The position numbers were made by a program, and so were the translations under genes. A model generated the notes under the pieces. It made no database searches. It saw only the letters and a list, made by a program, of their open reading frames with translations, and had not been told where the DNA came from. Shown in pieces: positions 49,481 to 59,599 of a stretch of DNA of 64,000 nucleotides. The DNA is from Roseivirga sp. UBA6061. Lineage in GTDB: Bacteria; Bacteroidota; Bacteroidia; Cytophagales; Cyclobacteriaceae. Numbering within the stretch: position 1 is the first letter of the stretch; every line of letters begins with the position of its first letter. The stretch is taken from positions 51,869 through 115,868 of the forward strand of contig DIYF01000008.1 in NCBI GenBank assembly GCA_002427745.1, in the 5' to 3' direction.

Positions 49481-51964
49481 TTGAAAAACAGGTTCCTCTT
49501 CATCCTCATTGTGATTTTCTGCTGCTCAGCAAAATCATATTCACAGTCGGTATCGCTAAACTATACCGATCAGCTGCTTAATGAGATTTTACTGGATTTG
49601 AACCAGCGATACAAGGTTCAGATTTCCATCAATGCGAGCCTGTCCAACAGCTGTCCGGTCACCATTCAGCAGCGGTTTAGTTCAATGGAACTTGCCCTTG
49701 AGGAGTTAGCTGCTCGATGCGATCTCGACTTTAAAAAGATAGGCGATATCTATGTGTTTCGGGCAAAAGAAGCTCCTGATCAGGTAGTGGAAGAAGAACC
49801 CAAAAAACCAAAAGCTTCCCCCGTTTTCCTGTACCAGGGCATTGTCCTGGAGGAGAGCTCGCTTGACCCCCTGCCCTTCAGCAGCCTCAAGCTGGCTTCC
49901 AGGGGTATTATTGCAGATGAAAATGGTCGTTTTAGCTTCAAATCCACCTTAAGGCAGGAGCAGGGTATTTTCCAAAGTCTGGGATATGAGCCGAAAGACA
50001 CCCTTCTGAACCATAGCAACAGTATTAGAATCGTCCTGAATCCACGAATGATGGAGCTTGCCACAGTGGAGATTATTGCCAATGGCGGTACGGTGCCTCT
50101 CACCAATGTAGGTGAAAAAGCAGGGCATATCCGGTTCAATGATATCAGTAGTAACCTGATTCCCGGGCTGAGCGATAACCTCATTTTCAACAACCTGCGC
50201 CTGTACCCCGGAGTAATGGCAGCGGGTGAATCTATTGCGGATTTCGTTATCTGGGGCTCTTATGCCGGTCAGACTCATGTGGTGTATGATGGTATCAGCC
50301 TATTCAACAGCTGGGGCATCAACGATGATATGGGCCGGGTAAACCCTTACATGATCAAAAATGTGGAAGTGTATAAAGGAGGTTATAATGTACCCTATGG
50401 TGATCGAGTGGGGGGAGTGGTGCTGATGGAGGGCACCTCAGGAGATAAGAATAAAGCGGGTGCACGCCTGAGTTTTACAAATCAGCTTGCCAATGCCCAT
50501 ATTAATGTGCCGCTTTCCGCGAACGTTACGCTTCAGGTTGCTGGCAGAAAGACGCTGTTCGAAGCATTTGACCTTTCAGCGGGGTTTGGGGAAGATGAAG
50601 ATGTGATTGTACCACAATACAATTACTCAGACCTCAATCTTAAGTTATCTGCCTCATTGAGTGAAGATGATCAACTTGAAATCAGTAGTATTTACAGTGA
50701 AGACGAGTATAGCGGAGATCTGCAGCTCAGATTCAGAGGCACTGCTGTGCAGGATATTATGTTGAATTCGGTGCAGATCGGGAACTCCGTTCGCTATGCT
50801 CATAACTGGAACAGGGGAGGGATTTCCAAACTGACACTCTCACAAAGCGAGTATGAGCCTGAGTTTACATCAAATTACTTCGTAATGGAAGGCCAGAGGC
50901 CCAATGGCGACACATTGAGGCAGTATAACTGGAAGAACACAATTGAAGAATTTAAGGCTCAGCTAACCCATACCTTTGCTGCTACAAAAAAGCATCAGTT
51001 CCAGCTAAGTGGTGCCTTTATTTCCAACAGGGCCTCCCTTGTTTCCAATACTGACCGTATTGTATTGGAAAACACCCGGGCTACGGCAAACAGAGTTGCC
51101 GTTTATGCCCATGATGATATTCAATGGACCCCGGAATTCTCTATGCAGCTGGGGCTCAAAGGGGATTTGTTTTATGGTGGAACCCGCAGTTTTTTACAGC
51201 CAAGAATCAATGCTCGCTATGACCTCACACGGGGCTGGAACCTGCATGCCGGATGGGGCTTGTACAACCAGTTTGTGTCTAAAAATACCGTGGCTGACGA
51301 GCTTGGGAATCAATCGGATGTCTGGCAACTGGCTGATAATGTAACCAATGACGTTCTCACTGCCAACCATACGGTTTTCGGAACCAGCTTCAGGCACAAC
51401 CAGCTGGAACTTGGTCTGGAAGCCTTCTATAAGGAAGTTGAGGGTCTCGGGCGGTTCTTTGTTAACCGCAATGGTGATACACGTTTTGCCGAGGGTGAAT
51501 CCCGCACGAAGGGCCTGGAGGTATTTGCCAAACAAAGAGTGAAAGGTCATGACTTCTGGCTTTCATACACACTATCTGAAGTAGAGGAGCGGTTTGGAGA
51601 CAGAGGCAGAGCCTCTCTGTTTCAACAGGCACCTCAAAGCCAGCGACATGAGTTGAAAACAGTCGCTATCCTCAATTTTAATAAACTACAATTCTCATTT
51701 ACCAATGTTTACGGCTCTGGTTTTCCCAATAATACCTACAGACCTGAGGAGCAGGAAATCACGCCTTATTGGCGTACCGACCTGGCTTTTCAGTATCAAA
51801 TGAAGTTGGGAGCTACTGATGTTGAAACCGGAGTTTCAGTGCTCAACCTTTTTGACAGACGAAATGTGAGACTAAATCAGTCGCTGAGCGTGCCGGGGGG
51901 CTCCCGCATCAATACCGTGGGTATTCCCTTTACCCCGACACTCTATGTGAATTTTGGATTTTAG
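49481..51964 (+). CDS. TonB-dependent receptor with STN signalling domain
   Basis: An 827-residue outer-membrane receptor. It starts with TTG at 49481 (no in-frame ATG precedes it, and the next ATG would remove the signal peptide). Signal peptide to about residue 21, then an STN domain (LNYTDQLLNEILLDLNQRYK), a CTLD (YQGIVLEESSLDPLPFSSLK), a plug (LSDNLIFNNLRLYPGVMAAG, VYDGISLFNSWGINDDMGRV, VEVYKGGYNVPYGDRVGGVV) and a barrel ending TLYVNFGF. The STN domain passes the signal to the FecR protein. The substrate is unknown. Unlike the barrel at 56617, its plug is present in the usual place. Confidence 0.9.
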   Translation: MKNRFLFILIVIFCCSAKSYSQSVSLNYTDQLLNEILLDLNQRYKVQISINASLSNSCPVTIQQRFSSMELALEELAARCDLDFKKIGDIYVFRAKEAPDQVVEEEPKKPKASPVFLYQGIVLEESSLDPLPFSSLKLASRGIIADENGRFSFKSTLRQEQGIFQSLGYEPKDTLLNHSNSIRIVLNPRMMELATVEIIANGGTVPLTNVGEKAGHIRFNDISSNLIPGLSDNLIFNNLRLYPGVMAAGESIADFVIWGSYAGQTHVVYDGISLFNSWGINDDMGRVNPYMIKNVEVYKGGYNVPYGDRVGGVVLMEGTSGDKNKAGARLSFTNQLANAHINVPLSANVTLQVAGRKTLFEAFDLSAGFGEDEDVIVPQYNYSDLNLKLSASLSEDDQLEISSIYSEDEYSGDLQLRFRGTAVQDIMLNSVQIGNSVRYAHNWNRGGISKLTLSQSEYEPEFTSNYFVMEGQRPNGDTLRQYNWKNTIEEFKAQLTHTFAATKKHQFQLSGAFISNRASLVSNTDRIVLENTRATANRVAVYAHDDIQWTPEFSMQLGLKGDLFYGGTRSFLQPRINARYDLTRGWNLHAGWGLYNQFVSKNTVADELGNQSDVWQLADNVTNDVLTANHTVFGTSFRHNQLELGLEAFYKEVEGLGRFFVNRNGDTRFAEGESRTKGLEVFAKQRVKGHDFWLSYTLSEVEERFGDRGRASLFQQAPQSQRHELKTVAILNFNKLQFSFTNVYGSGFPNNTYRPEEQEITPYWRTDLAFQYQMKLGATDVETGVSVLNLFDRRNVRLNQSLSVPGGSRINTVGIPFTPTLYVNFGF

Positions 51965-51998
51965 CGATCTCTTCTGTTTATGTGATTCCGCTGAGAAA

Positions 51999-54900
51999 TT
52001 ACTCTATCACAATCCTTTCTCCTTTCGTAAAGTGTTTGTATTCGCTGGTATAGTATAGGTAGGCCGAACTGGCAGTGCCCAGGTATGCTCCATTCACTTC
52101 AGCTTTAAGATCAAGGTGCAGTGTCTTAACTTCATCTGGTCCCATCTCTCTGTAGTAGACCACCAGGTTGCCATCTGTGATTTCATAGAAATCGAACGCT
52201 TCTTTCTCTTTCATCTCTTTAAGCTGCCAGGCCTGCAGACTCAGCCCGGCCGGAATACCAATGACTGCGACTGTCATCGGTATTCCTTTGGCAGTCTTGT
52301 TGGTAAGACGGGCCGTGAGCCTGACCGTTTCATTGACTTTTACCCGGGTGCGATTCATCGAAGTGGTCAGACTTACCTGACATTCCTTACTGGAAGGAGG
52401 TAGCCTGGTGTACCATTGCAGGTCCAGTGCATAGGCCAGGGGTTCCGTGGTGTTGTTAAATCGTACACTGATATCATTGGTTTTATTCAGCTTCAACTTG
52501 TCCTGAAAGTGGGACTGGAGCTTCTCCTTATTGTCTTTAGTGTAGCTCAGGAGGTCTGCGCGCTGATGATTTACCAGGAGTTCTACTTCACCGCCCTGAG
52601 ATTCAGATCTCACCAGTTTTGCATATGATGTCAGAGCTTTCAGCGCCAGTCCGGTAGCCTGGGTAGAGCCAAAACCTCCTCTTTTGCGTTGCCTGGCAAT
52701 TTTCTGAATACAAGCCTCAATGGTTCTTATATCCGGGGAGTCGCTCTTAAGAAGAGCCGTGGTCCAAAGCGCCCAGATCTCTGTTTCCAGAGACCGGCCA
52801 TAGCTTCTTACAATAGAGTGATCTGCCTGAAAACCTGTCGTTTCAGGGTCGGTGACCGTCTTTACGAAATGTTTGATCAGCTCTTCATAATCCGATGTTT
52901 TACCCAGGTTGAAAGCGGTATGAGCCACCAGGGCCATGCGATACATATCCTGGCTTTTCAGGGCTTCTTTCAGAGAACTTTCATACTCCTGAATGAGATT
53001 CCTGGTACCCGTTTCGCTCAGAGCAAACAGTATGTAGGCATTGGTGACGTCTTTAGAGGCTCCTGAAAACCCATATTTACCCCGATGTTGACGAAAACCT
53101 CCTTTTCCATTCCTTTTACTCAACAGCCAATTACGGGTACGTTTCATCATGGCATTACTCACCTTGGGGTATACCTTTTTCATCTCGGCAAACTGCAGCA
53201 AGCCGAAGGCGCTAAGTCCTTCATGCCCGGGAGGACGGCCAAACCATTCGAACCCACCTTCACGGATTTCATAAGCTGTCAGGCGATCGTATCCATCAGC
53301 GATATAGGTGAGTGCTTTGCTTCTGATTTCTTCATTGACAGTGCCTGATTCCTGCATAAACTGCAGGGCCAGTATATTAGGATAAGTACTGGAAGAAACC
53401 TGCTCAAAACAGCCATAAGGCTGTCTGAAGATTGAGGCTGCTCCGTCAAAAAGATCGTTAATGATACTGGGATAAATTGTGAGCGTAGCTTTCAGGGAGT
53501 TAAGCTCAACATCTTGTATGTCCACCGGAACGGTCATATCCAGTGATTTGTCTGCCATGCTGAAGTGAACAGGAAATCCTACCGGGCGCACTTTGAACGT
53601 ATGTTGAACTTCGTCATAGTATCGTGAGGAACGGAAGCTGAGTTTGACGGGGAACGAGCCTTCTCTGCCTCGGGGTAAGACGGTAAAGTACACGGTCTCG
53701 GTTTGTCCCGCATTGACCCTCACGCTTTGTTCGGTACGCTGTTCAGAACCCAGCCCGGTAGGCAGATCGAGTTTCAGTACTCCGGAAATGGCATCGGATG
53801 TTTCGTTTTTGAGTCTTACCGGTAGTTTTAATACATCTTCAAAACCCAGGAACTCCGGAAATTTCACATCTACGGAAAGTGGCTTTTGTGTGTAATAGAC
53901 GGCCTCCTTCCGGCCGATAGCGCCATTGCCGGTAAAGCCCTCTGCCACAATCCTGAAGGCACTGACAGCATCATTATTATAGAAATAAACACTGGCCTCT
54001 CCTGCCTGATCAGTCACTACATTGGGCTCCCAATGAATGGTGGTGCGGAAATCATTGCGGGCTACGGAACGCTGCACAGGAGGAGAAACATAAAATCTGC
54101 GACTGGCTGTAAAACTTCTGGCCTGAACATTAATGCTGCTGAATTTGCCGGGGCGTAGCTTGCGGTCATGATAATAGCCATAGCCCAGGCCACTTTTTGT
54201 GTTGATTAAAATCACCCCGTTCGCGGCTGCACTTCCATAAAGCGCCATGGCCTGTGCCGACTTTAGCACCGAAATACTCTTGATATCATCCGGCCCCACC
54301 AGTGAACCGAACATAAAGTTGATGTTGGCATCCGAACCAAGCGGGGTTCCATCCAATACATACAGTGGCTGACTGTTGCCTGAGGCAAAGCTATTTTGCC
54401 CCCTGATAATAATCTGTGAACCTGATCCGGCATTACCAGATTGGTTTTGAATCTGCAGGCCGGGCACCTGCCCTTGCAGGATGTCTGTGACATTACCTAC
54501 CGGAAAATCCGTATTTCCGGGATAGACACTTACCACACTCCCTGTGATGGACTGGCTGGTGCTGATACCCATACCGGTAATCACTACTTCAGAGAGACTT
54601 GTGGTTTCCGGTTCCAGGTTCAAGCTAAAACCAGCTGCCTTTTTGGGAGTCGTTTCGGTAGGATCAGTCCCTTCTATATCCGTCCCTTTGCCATCGTTGT
54701 CTACCTCTCCTATCTGCATTTTACCGTTCTCTTTCAAAGCGTAAAAAGGACTGGCATGTGATTGCAGGTGGATTTCCCCGGGTTTTTTGGTCAGCAACAG
54801 CACGCGAACTTCAGGGTCGATATTTTTAAAAAGGAAATGTCCGTTTTCAGTAGTAGGAATCTTGACAATTCGCTTTTTACCACCCATTTCCATAAGTGTT

Positions 54901-56612
54901 ACCTCAGTAGCAAAGCCTACCCCGCGTTTGTTGAGCACCACACCCCCTAGTTGGGTGATGTTTTCAGGCATATAGACGATTTTCCTGCTCCTGTCCTTTA
55001 CTTCCTGCCAGGTAAACCTTCGCCAGCCCTGGGTCATCAACAAGTAGTCCAGAGCCTTATCTGCATCAGGCTCCTCCGGGTCGAAATAGAAAGAAGGCTC
55101 CTGGACTTCTCCCCTTACCTCGGTACTCAAAAGCAGGGAAGAAAGTATGTGATCCTGCTTGTCGTCTGCAAAGGAGAGTAACTGATCATCTACCACAGCG
55201 AGAGAGAGGTTGGCTCTTACCAGTTTGCCGGCTGAATCTGTGGTTTTAATATCGACTCTCACATGCTCCCTGGGCTGATATTGCTGTTGGTCAGTCTTAA
55301 GCGCAATTCGAAGTCCTTTGCCCTTGTTGAGAAAAACCAGTCGTTCACACTGCTCTGTGCCTGCCTCATCAAAAAGGGTAAAGGCAGTAATTCCCACGGG
55401 CAGGTCTTTTGTATCCAGTTTCATGCTGTTAAGGCCTGCCATTAAGGATAGAGGTTGTGCATAGCTGATCTCTCCATGGGAATTGCCAATGAGATAGGCC
55501 CGGGTGTGTATTGGGGTATAAATACTCCACTCAAGCTCAGTGCTGTCCTGTTTGGTAAGGTTCAAACGGAAGCCTCTGGCGAGGGCTTTAGGCAAGGGAA
55601 TCGGGTCGATATTTCCGGTCGGGCTTTCAATCCGTGCGAAATATCTCGCACCCCTTTCGGGAGTCAGCTTAAAAGCTCCCATGCCCATATGGAAGCTTTC
55701 GAAACGAGTAATCTCCCGGCCATCTTCGTCTGTAATAATGCCTGAAACATCCGCTCCCTTACCAAACTCATTGACCGCTTTGAAGGCGATTTTGCTTTCT
55801 ACTCCCAGCAGGTGGTGTCCTCCTTCAGGGAAGAATTGCAGGTTGATTTTATCCAGCACAATCGGAATCGACCGGGCAACAGACTCTTCCACACCATTGA
55901 CAGAAACTATGGTATTGATCAGGCCATCGGCTGAATTCAGGCTTTCAGGGAGGTTAAACTGAATAAGGGCCAGTCCTTCATCGTCAGTCGTGGCGGTTGA
56001 GCTCACAATTTCCCTTCCACTCACCCTGGCGGTAAATCGGATTTCAGCATGGCCCACTTTTTCATTCTTCAGATTTTCCACCCGAAGCTCGGCTGTTACC
56101 AGGTCTCCTGGTCCATAAGCCTCCTTTTCAAAATCCATATTGAGGAGGAGCCTGGGTGTGATGATATGCTGAACAGTCAGCTCTTTGGTGAAGATGCTCT
56201 CTTTGCCAAAATTCTTCATCCAGGTGGTATAGGCACGAATGGTGTAGATTCCGCCAGGTGCCTGCCCTTTAAGTTTGAAGTCACCATGAGCCGTCCCTTT
56301 TGCTACTCTCAGCTCTGCCGTTGAGGCCACCTTGCCACGTGTATCCAGCAGCTCCACATAGACCACATCGCTGAGTTGTGTGGCCTGATGGTTGTTGGCA
56401 TCAAGCACAAAGGCATTGAACCAGATAGTTTCTCCGGGCTTGTAAAAGGGTTTATCTGTCTGAACATATACCTTTTCTTCAGGGTACTGACTGTTATAAG
56501 CCTTGAGTTGTCTGGTTAACTCGCTCAAGAAATCGCTGGGTTTTACAAGCTGAAAGGCGGAAACAAGTACAAGAAGCAAGAGGGAGATCAGTATGAAATA
56601 TGACTTTTTCAT
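51999..56612 (-). CDS. Alpha-2-macroglobulin-family protein with an inserted TonB plug domain
   Basis: A 1537-residue exported protein from ATG at 56612, which is 4 bases after the barrel gene. A hydrophobic segment (residues 4-20) acts as signal or anchor; no lipobox. Residues 48-140 are an MG2 domain (VYVQTDKPFYKPGETIWFNA), then further macroglobulin-like domains and a CTLD-like domain near 590-660. Residues about 673-808 are a complete TonB plug: LSEVVITG, ILQGQVPGLQIQNQSG, IIIRGQNSF, LYVLDGTPLG, IKSISVLKSAQAMALYGSAA. The rest is the A2M core, with the thioester motif GCFEQ (Cys1068 to Gln1071) intact and a helical thioester domain. A2M proteins trap proteases or bind target surfaces covalently. 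The earlier in-frame start at 56726 lies inside the barrel gene and was rejected. Confidence 0.9.
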   Translation of the reverse strand: MKKSYFILISLLLLVLVSAFQLVKPSDFLSELTRQLKAYNSQYPEEKVYVQTDKPFYKPGETIWFNAFVLDANNHQATQLSDVVYVELLDTRGKVASTAELRVAKGTAHGDFKLKGQAPGGIYTIRAYTTWMKNFGKESIFTKELTVQHIITPRLLLNMDFEKEAYGPGDLVTAELRVENLKNEKVGHAEIRFTARVSGREIVSSTATTDDEGLALIQFNLPESLNSADGLINTIVSVNGVEESVARSIPIVLDKINLQFFPEGGHHLLGVESKIAFKAVNEFGKGADVSGIITDEDGREITRFESFHMGMGAFKLTPERGARYFARIESPTGNIDPIPLPKALARGFRLNLTKQDSTELEWSIYTPIHTRAYLIGNSHGEISYAQPLSLMAGLNSMKLDTKDLPVGITAFTLFDEAGTEQCERLVFLNKGKGLRIALKTDQQQYQPREHVRVDIKTTDSAGKLVRANLSLAVVDDQLLSFADDKQDHILSSLLLSTEVRGEVQEPSFYFDPEEPDADKALDYLLMTQGWRRFTWQEVKDRSRKIVYMPENITQLGGVVLNKRGVGFATEVTLMEMGGKKRIVKIPTTENGHFLFKNIDPEVRVLLLTKKPGEIHLQSHASPFYALKENGKMQIGEVDNDGKGTDIEGTDPTETTPKKAAGFSLNLEPETTSLSEVVITGMGISTSQSITGSVVSVYPGNTDFPVGNVTDILQGQVPGLQIQNQSGNAGSGSQIIIRGQNSFASGNSQPLYVLDGTPLGSDANINFMFGSLVGPDDIKSISVLKSAQAMALYGSAAANGVILINTKSGLGYGYYHDRKLRPGKFSSINVQARSFTASRRFYVSPPVQRSVARNDFRTTIHWEPNVVTDQAGEASVYFYNNDAVSAFRIVAEGFTGNGAIGRKEAVYYTQKPLSVDVKFPEFLGFEDVLKLPVRLKNETSDAISGVLKLDLPTGLGSEQRTEQSVRVNAGQTETVYFTVLPRGREGSFPVKLSFRSSRYYDEVQHTFKVRPVGFPVHFSMADKSLDMTVPVDIQDVELNSLKATLTIYPSIINDLFDGAASIFRQPYGCFEQVSSSTYPNILALQFMQESGTVNEEIRSKALTYIADGYDRLTAYEIREGGFEWFGRPPGHEGLSAFGLLQFAEMKKVYPKVSNAMMKRTRNWLLSKRNGKGGFRQHRGKYGFSGASKDVTNAYILFALSETGTRNLIQEYESSLKEALKSQDMYRMALVAHTAFNLGKTSDYEELIKHFVKTVTDPETTGFQADHSIVRSYGRSLETEIWALWTTALLKSDSPDIRTIEACIQKIARQRKRGGFGSTQATGLALKALTSYAKLVRSESQGGEVELLVNHQRADLLSYTKDNKEKLQSHFQDKLKLNKTNDISVRFNNTTEPLAYALDLQWYTRLPPSSKECQVSLTTSMNRTRVKVNETVRLTARLTNKTAKGIPMTVAVIGIPAGLSLQAWQLKEMKEKEAFDFYEITDGNLVVYYREMGPDEVKTLHLDLKAEVNGAYLGTASSAYLYYTSEYKHFTKGERIVIE

Positions 56613-56616
56613 GGGC

Positions 56617-59472
56617 TTAGAATTGAAGGGTGAGTTTGAAAGTGTAGCTGCGGGTGGAAGGAAGGTTGAAGAGGTCGAGTCCGTAGCCATGGGCATAACC
56701 GAATAGTGTTGCAGCAGGGTCCGCACCGGTATAGGGAGTAATCAGTATGAGGTTATTACCTGTCAGGGAGAGTTTAAGCTCCTTGATCTTTTTGTCTCTG
56801 AACGAGAAAGAATAAGAGGCTTGTAGCTGGCTAAGCCGTATCCAGGAGGCATCCTCAATATAGGCTTCCGAAATGCCGTCCCAGCCATATCGTACCCAGC
56901 GGTTATCAGAAAGGGGCCTCGAAGGGTCGTAAAAATCAACCGGGGTAGTGTTGGGTTGACCTGCCTCGGTAACTCCCTCAAAAATGAAGTCTTTGGTATG
57001 ACGCAGTTCGCCTGTAGCAGCCGATGTGCCGAGATAATCGAGTACAGCCTGGGTACCATTCCACACATCTCCTCCCTTTCTGATATCAAAAACAAAATGC
57101 AGAGAGAAATCCCGCAAATTCAAAGTAGAAGACCAGCCCAGGGTCCAGTCAGGAATGGGATTCCCGATCATTTTCAAACGGGTATCTTTGACAGGAAAGC
57201 CGTCCTGCCCGATTACTTTTTCGCCCGCGGCATTGCGCAGGTAACTACTGCCGTATATGGCTCCCAAAGGCTCACCTGAAACAAAACTGCTTTGCACCGA
57301 CTCAAAACCAGCCAGAGCCACGCGATCATTCGGGCCATATACCTCCTGTACTTCAGTATCGAATTTGCTCCAGCCAAGCCCCATAAACCAGCGGAGTGCT
57401 CCAATATTGAAATGATAGTCGACCGAGGCTGTAAAGCCCTTGTTTCGGATTTCACCAATGTTGTTGAGAGCAAAGCTGTTACCGGTTCTCCGGGGAGCAA
57501 CAAGGTTTTGGGTATTGTTGTTAAAAAAGCTGAAAGATGTATTTAATTGATAGAATGGCTCAAAACGAATCCCCGTTTCCACAGATGAGACAAGCTCCGG
57601 AGCCAGCTGGTTATGGGCAAAAAGTTCTCCTGATTCATAGAACTGATGGTAACTACTCAAAGGTGTCGCTGTTGACCCATAAGCCCAGCTATTGTATAGC
57701 AGGGGAGCCTCTCTGAGACTTCGGCTGGCTGAAGCGAAAAAACTCAGCTCATTGATTCCGTTCATACTCAGGAGCTGTTCCAGCTGGAGCTTGACGTTGC
57801 CGGCCGGGAAAAAGTTAGTGAACTGGTCGTAGTCGACCGTATTGGAGAAATAAGCCCGGTTGCTTATCCCTGCCTTGACAAAACCCCATTTTTCGAAGTC
57901 AGTGCCCAACTGTAGTTCGTGTATGGTGCGTGATTGACTCGCATTTGTAAACACAAGATCAGTGGCCGCGAGCATATTGCCGAAGGTTGCATCGGAGAAA
58001 CCCGAACCATCTGTTCTTTCCAGGTGCTGGTCCTGATAGCTCAGAAGGTATTTAAAAGAGGATTCAAGACTTACACCGTTGAGGTAAGGCCTGAAAGTAG
58101 CGGTAAACTCACCATTTGTATAGAGTTGTTCATTGCTTCTATGGGTTAAACGTCCGTTTTGGGCAGAGGCATAACCCGGAGGTATTCCGAATACTGATTG
58201 ATTGTTTTGGAGATCCAGACCTACATTTAATTTCAGGTTGAATTGATAGAGGCCATCGTAATTCAGCTTGATTGAGGAAAGGAAACGGTCGTTTTCTTCA
58301 TGGTCGGGTAATTCAGAAGCCAGTCCGTAAGGGTTGTCGGCCAGGCCCGGGGCCTGCGCCCTTAAGTCTCCGTTGGGAAAGCGAAAAGAAGAACGGGCAG
58401 ATTCAGAGCTGTTGCCGTTTGCATTATCGAAACTGGGAGAAGTTCGGTAAACCGCACCTGTGATTTGATTGAGGTTGCCACTTCTTGCCAGGAGGTTCCC
58501 GCTGGATCGATTGTATAGAGCAGAGGTACTGATTCTGAGTGAATTCAGTGCTTTAATGTCCTCCCATTTTGCTTTCAATTTTGTTTGCTGATAGTCTGAA
58601 TGGGGTACAATTCCCTGCTTTGTCAGGTGTTCAATGTCAAAAATCAGACTACTGTTGGCAGGCCCTCCGGCTGAGATCAACAACTCATTGCCCAGGGTAT
58701 AACCTGTTTTAAAGAACGCTGTAGGATCATAGGCCTGTGCGGCTAATCCACTACCGGTACCGCTGGCCACTAAAGCCCCGTTGCGATCGAAAAGGTAATT
58801 GCTCCCATCGAATTCAAGGTCTGTCAATGCCGGCCCCCAGGAGAATAATTCTGCATTTTCGGGCCCCTGCCAGACAAGACTCCCTCGCAGCCCCCGGCCC
58901 TGCGCAAAGCTGGTTTGTAGTGAGGGCAGCTGATTGATCTTTTCAATTCCGAGGTAAGTCGAAAAACTCAGTCTTGTGCGTCTGCGATAGCGATTTTTAT
59001 GGTATCTGAACCAGTATCCCCGCGGAGTAAGTTCGATGGATTTAAGAGACTCAACATTGAGGTATCGGTTGTTGTGAGTAATAGAACTATCACTCAATAC
59101 AGCTACACCGGGAGTAGGTCCGGAGATTGAATCCTGAAACATGTAGGCCGGAAGGGGCTCAATCCGTTTTTGTGTCCTCCCTTTCGCCTTGCCAGGAGTG
59201 CCGGTTGATTGAAGGTTGTTTTCTGTAACTACTACTTCCTGGGTAACATAACCTAAAAAGCGGAATATCAGTGTGGCCCCGATGGGTACATCGATAGAAT
59301 AGAAGCCGTCAGCATCTGTTGACGTGCCTGTTGTGGTTCCCTTGATGAGAATGGTGACTTGTGGCAGAGGAAAGCCGGATTCATCTGTAAGCCGACCGCT
59401 AATGGTCCTTTCCTGTCCAAAAGACTGGACATAGCATAATAGTAGAAGGAGCAGCGCAAATATTGATCGCAT
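56617..59472 (-). CDS. SusC-like outer-membrane barrel lacking a plug domain
   Basis: A 951-residue outer-membrane protein. Signal peptide (residues 1-20), a CTLD at about 21-85 (ISGRLTDESGFPLPQVTILI, GFYSIDVPIGATLIFRFLGY), a linker of about 60-80 residues, and a SusC-type barrel from about residue 140 (LKSIELTPRGYWFRYHKNRY) to the C-terminal aromatic YTFKLTLQF. SusC barrel landmarks such as VWNGTQAVLDYLGTS and WIRLSQLQASYSFS are present. The plug that normally lies between CTLD and barrel (LxGxxPGV, RGxxS, DGVP, YGxxAxNGV motifs) is absent. The gene 4 bases downstream carries a plug in an A2M protein, so the two are presumably one functional receptor. No SusD gene is adjacent. Confidence 0.9.
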   Translation of the reverse strand: MRSIFALLLLLLCYVQSFGQERTISGRLTDESGFPLPQVTILIKGTTTGTSTDADGFYSIDVPIGATLIFRFLGYVTQEVVVTENNLQSTGTPGKAKGRTQKRIEPLPAYMFQDSISGPTPGVAVLSDSSITHNNRYLNVESLKSIELTPRGYWFRYHKNRYRRRTRLSFSTYLGIEKINQLPSLQTSFAQGRGLRGSLVWQGPENAELFSWGPALTDLEFDGSNYLFDRNGALVASGTGSGLAAQAYDPTAFFKTGYTLGNELLISAGGPANSSLIFDIEHLTKQGIVPHSDYQQTKLKAKWEDIKALNSLRISTSALYNRSSGNLLARSGNLNQITGAVYRTSPSFDNANGNSSESARSSFRFPNGDLRAQAPGLADNPYGLASELPDHEENDRFLSSIKLNYDGLYQFNLKLNVGLDLQNNQSVFGIPPGYASAQNGRLTHRSNEQLYTNGEFTATFRPYLNGVSLESSFKYLLSYQDQHLERTDGSGFSDATFGNMLAATDLVFTNASQSRTIHELQLGTDFEKWGFVKAGISNRAYFSNTVDYDQFTNFFPAGNVKLQLEQLLSMNGINELSFFASASRSLREAPLLYNSWAYGSTATPLSSYHQFYESGELFAHNQLAPELVSSVETGIRFEPFYQLNTSFSFFNNNTQNLVAPRRTGNSFALNNIGEIRNKGFTASVDYHFNIGALRWFMGLGWSKFDTEVQEVYGPNDRVALAGFESVQSSFVSGEPLGAIYGSSYLRNAAGEKVIGQDGFPVKDTRLKMIGNPIPDWTLGWSSTLNLRDFSLHFVFDIRKGGDVWNGTQAVLDYLGTSAATGELRHTKDFIFEGVTEAGQPNTTPVDFYDPSRPLSDNRWVRYGWDGISEAYIEDASWIRLSQLQASYSFSFRDKKIKELKLSLTGNNLILITPYTGADPAATLFGYAHGYGLDLFNLPSTRSYTFKLTLQF

Positions 59473-59599
59473 ATCAATGGGATTAAGGTTGATCGATTCT
59501 TCGCTCCTTCCACAGTTTAAAGAATCTGTATGTACCTATGTAACATCAGATCTGGGAAATAACCTTACTACGGTGCTAAAAAACTGCCCGGACAGTTTT

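Noticed and set aside
49481..51964. A second plug-less barrel
   Set aside because: This receptor was checked and its plug is present (VYDGISLF, VEVYKGGYN, YGDRVGGVV).
56613..56726. Longer start for the A2M protein at 56726
   Set aside because: It would lie inside the barrel gene and place 38 non-conserved residues ahead of the hydrophobic export segment; the ATG at 56612 fits the 4-base gap.
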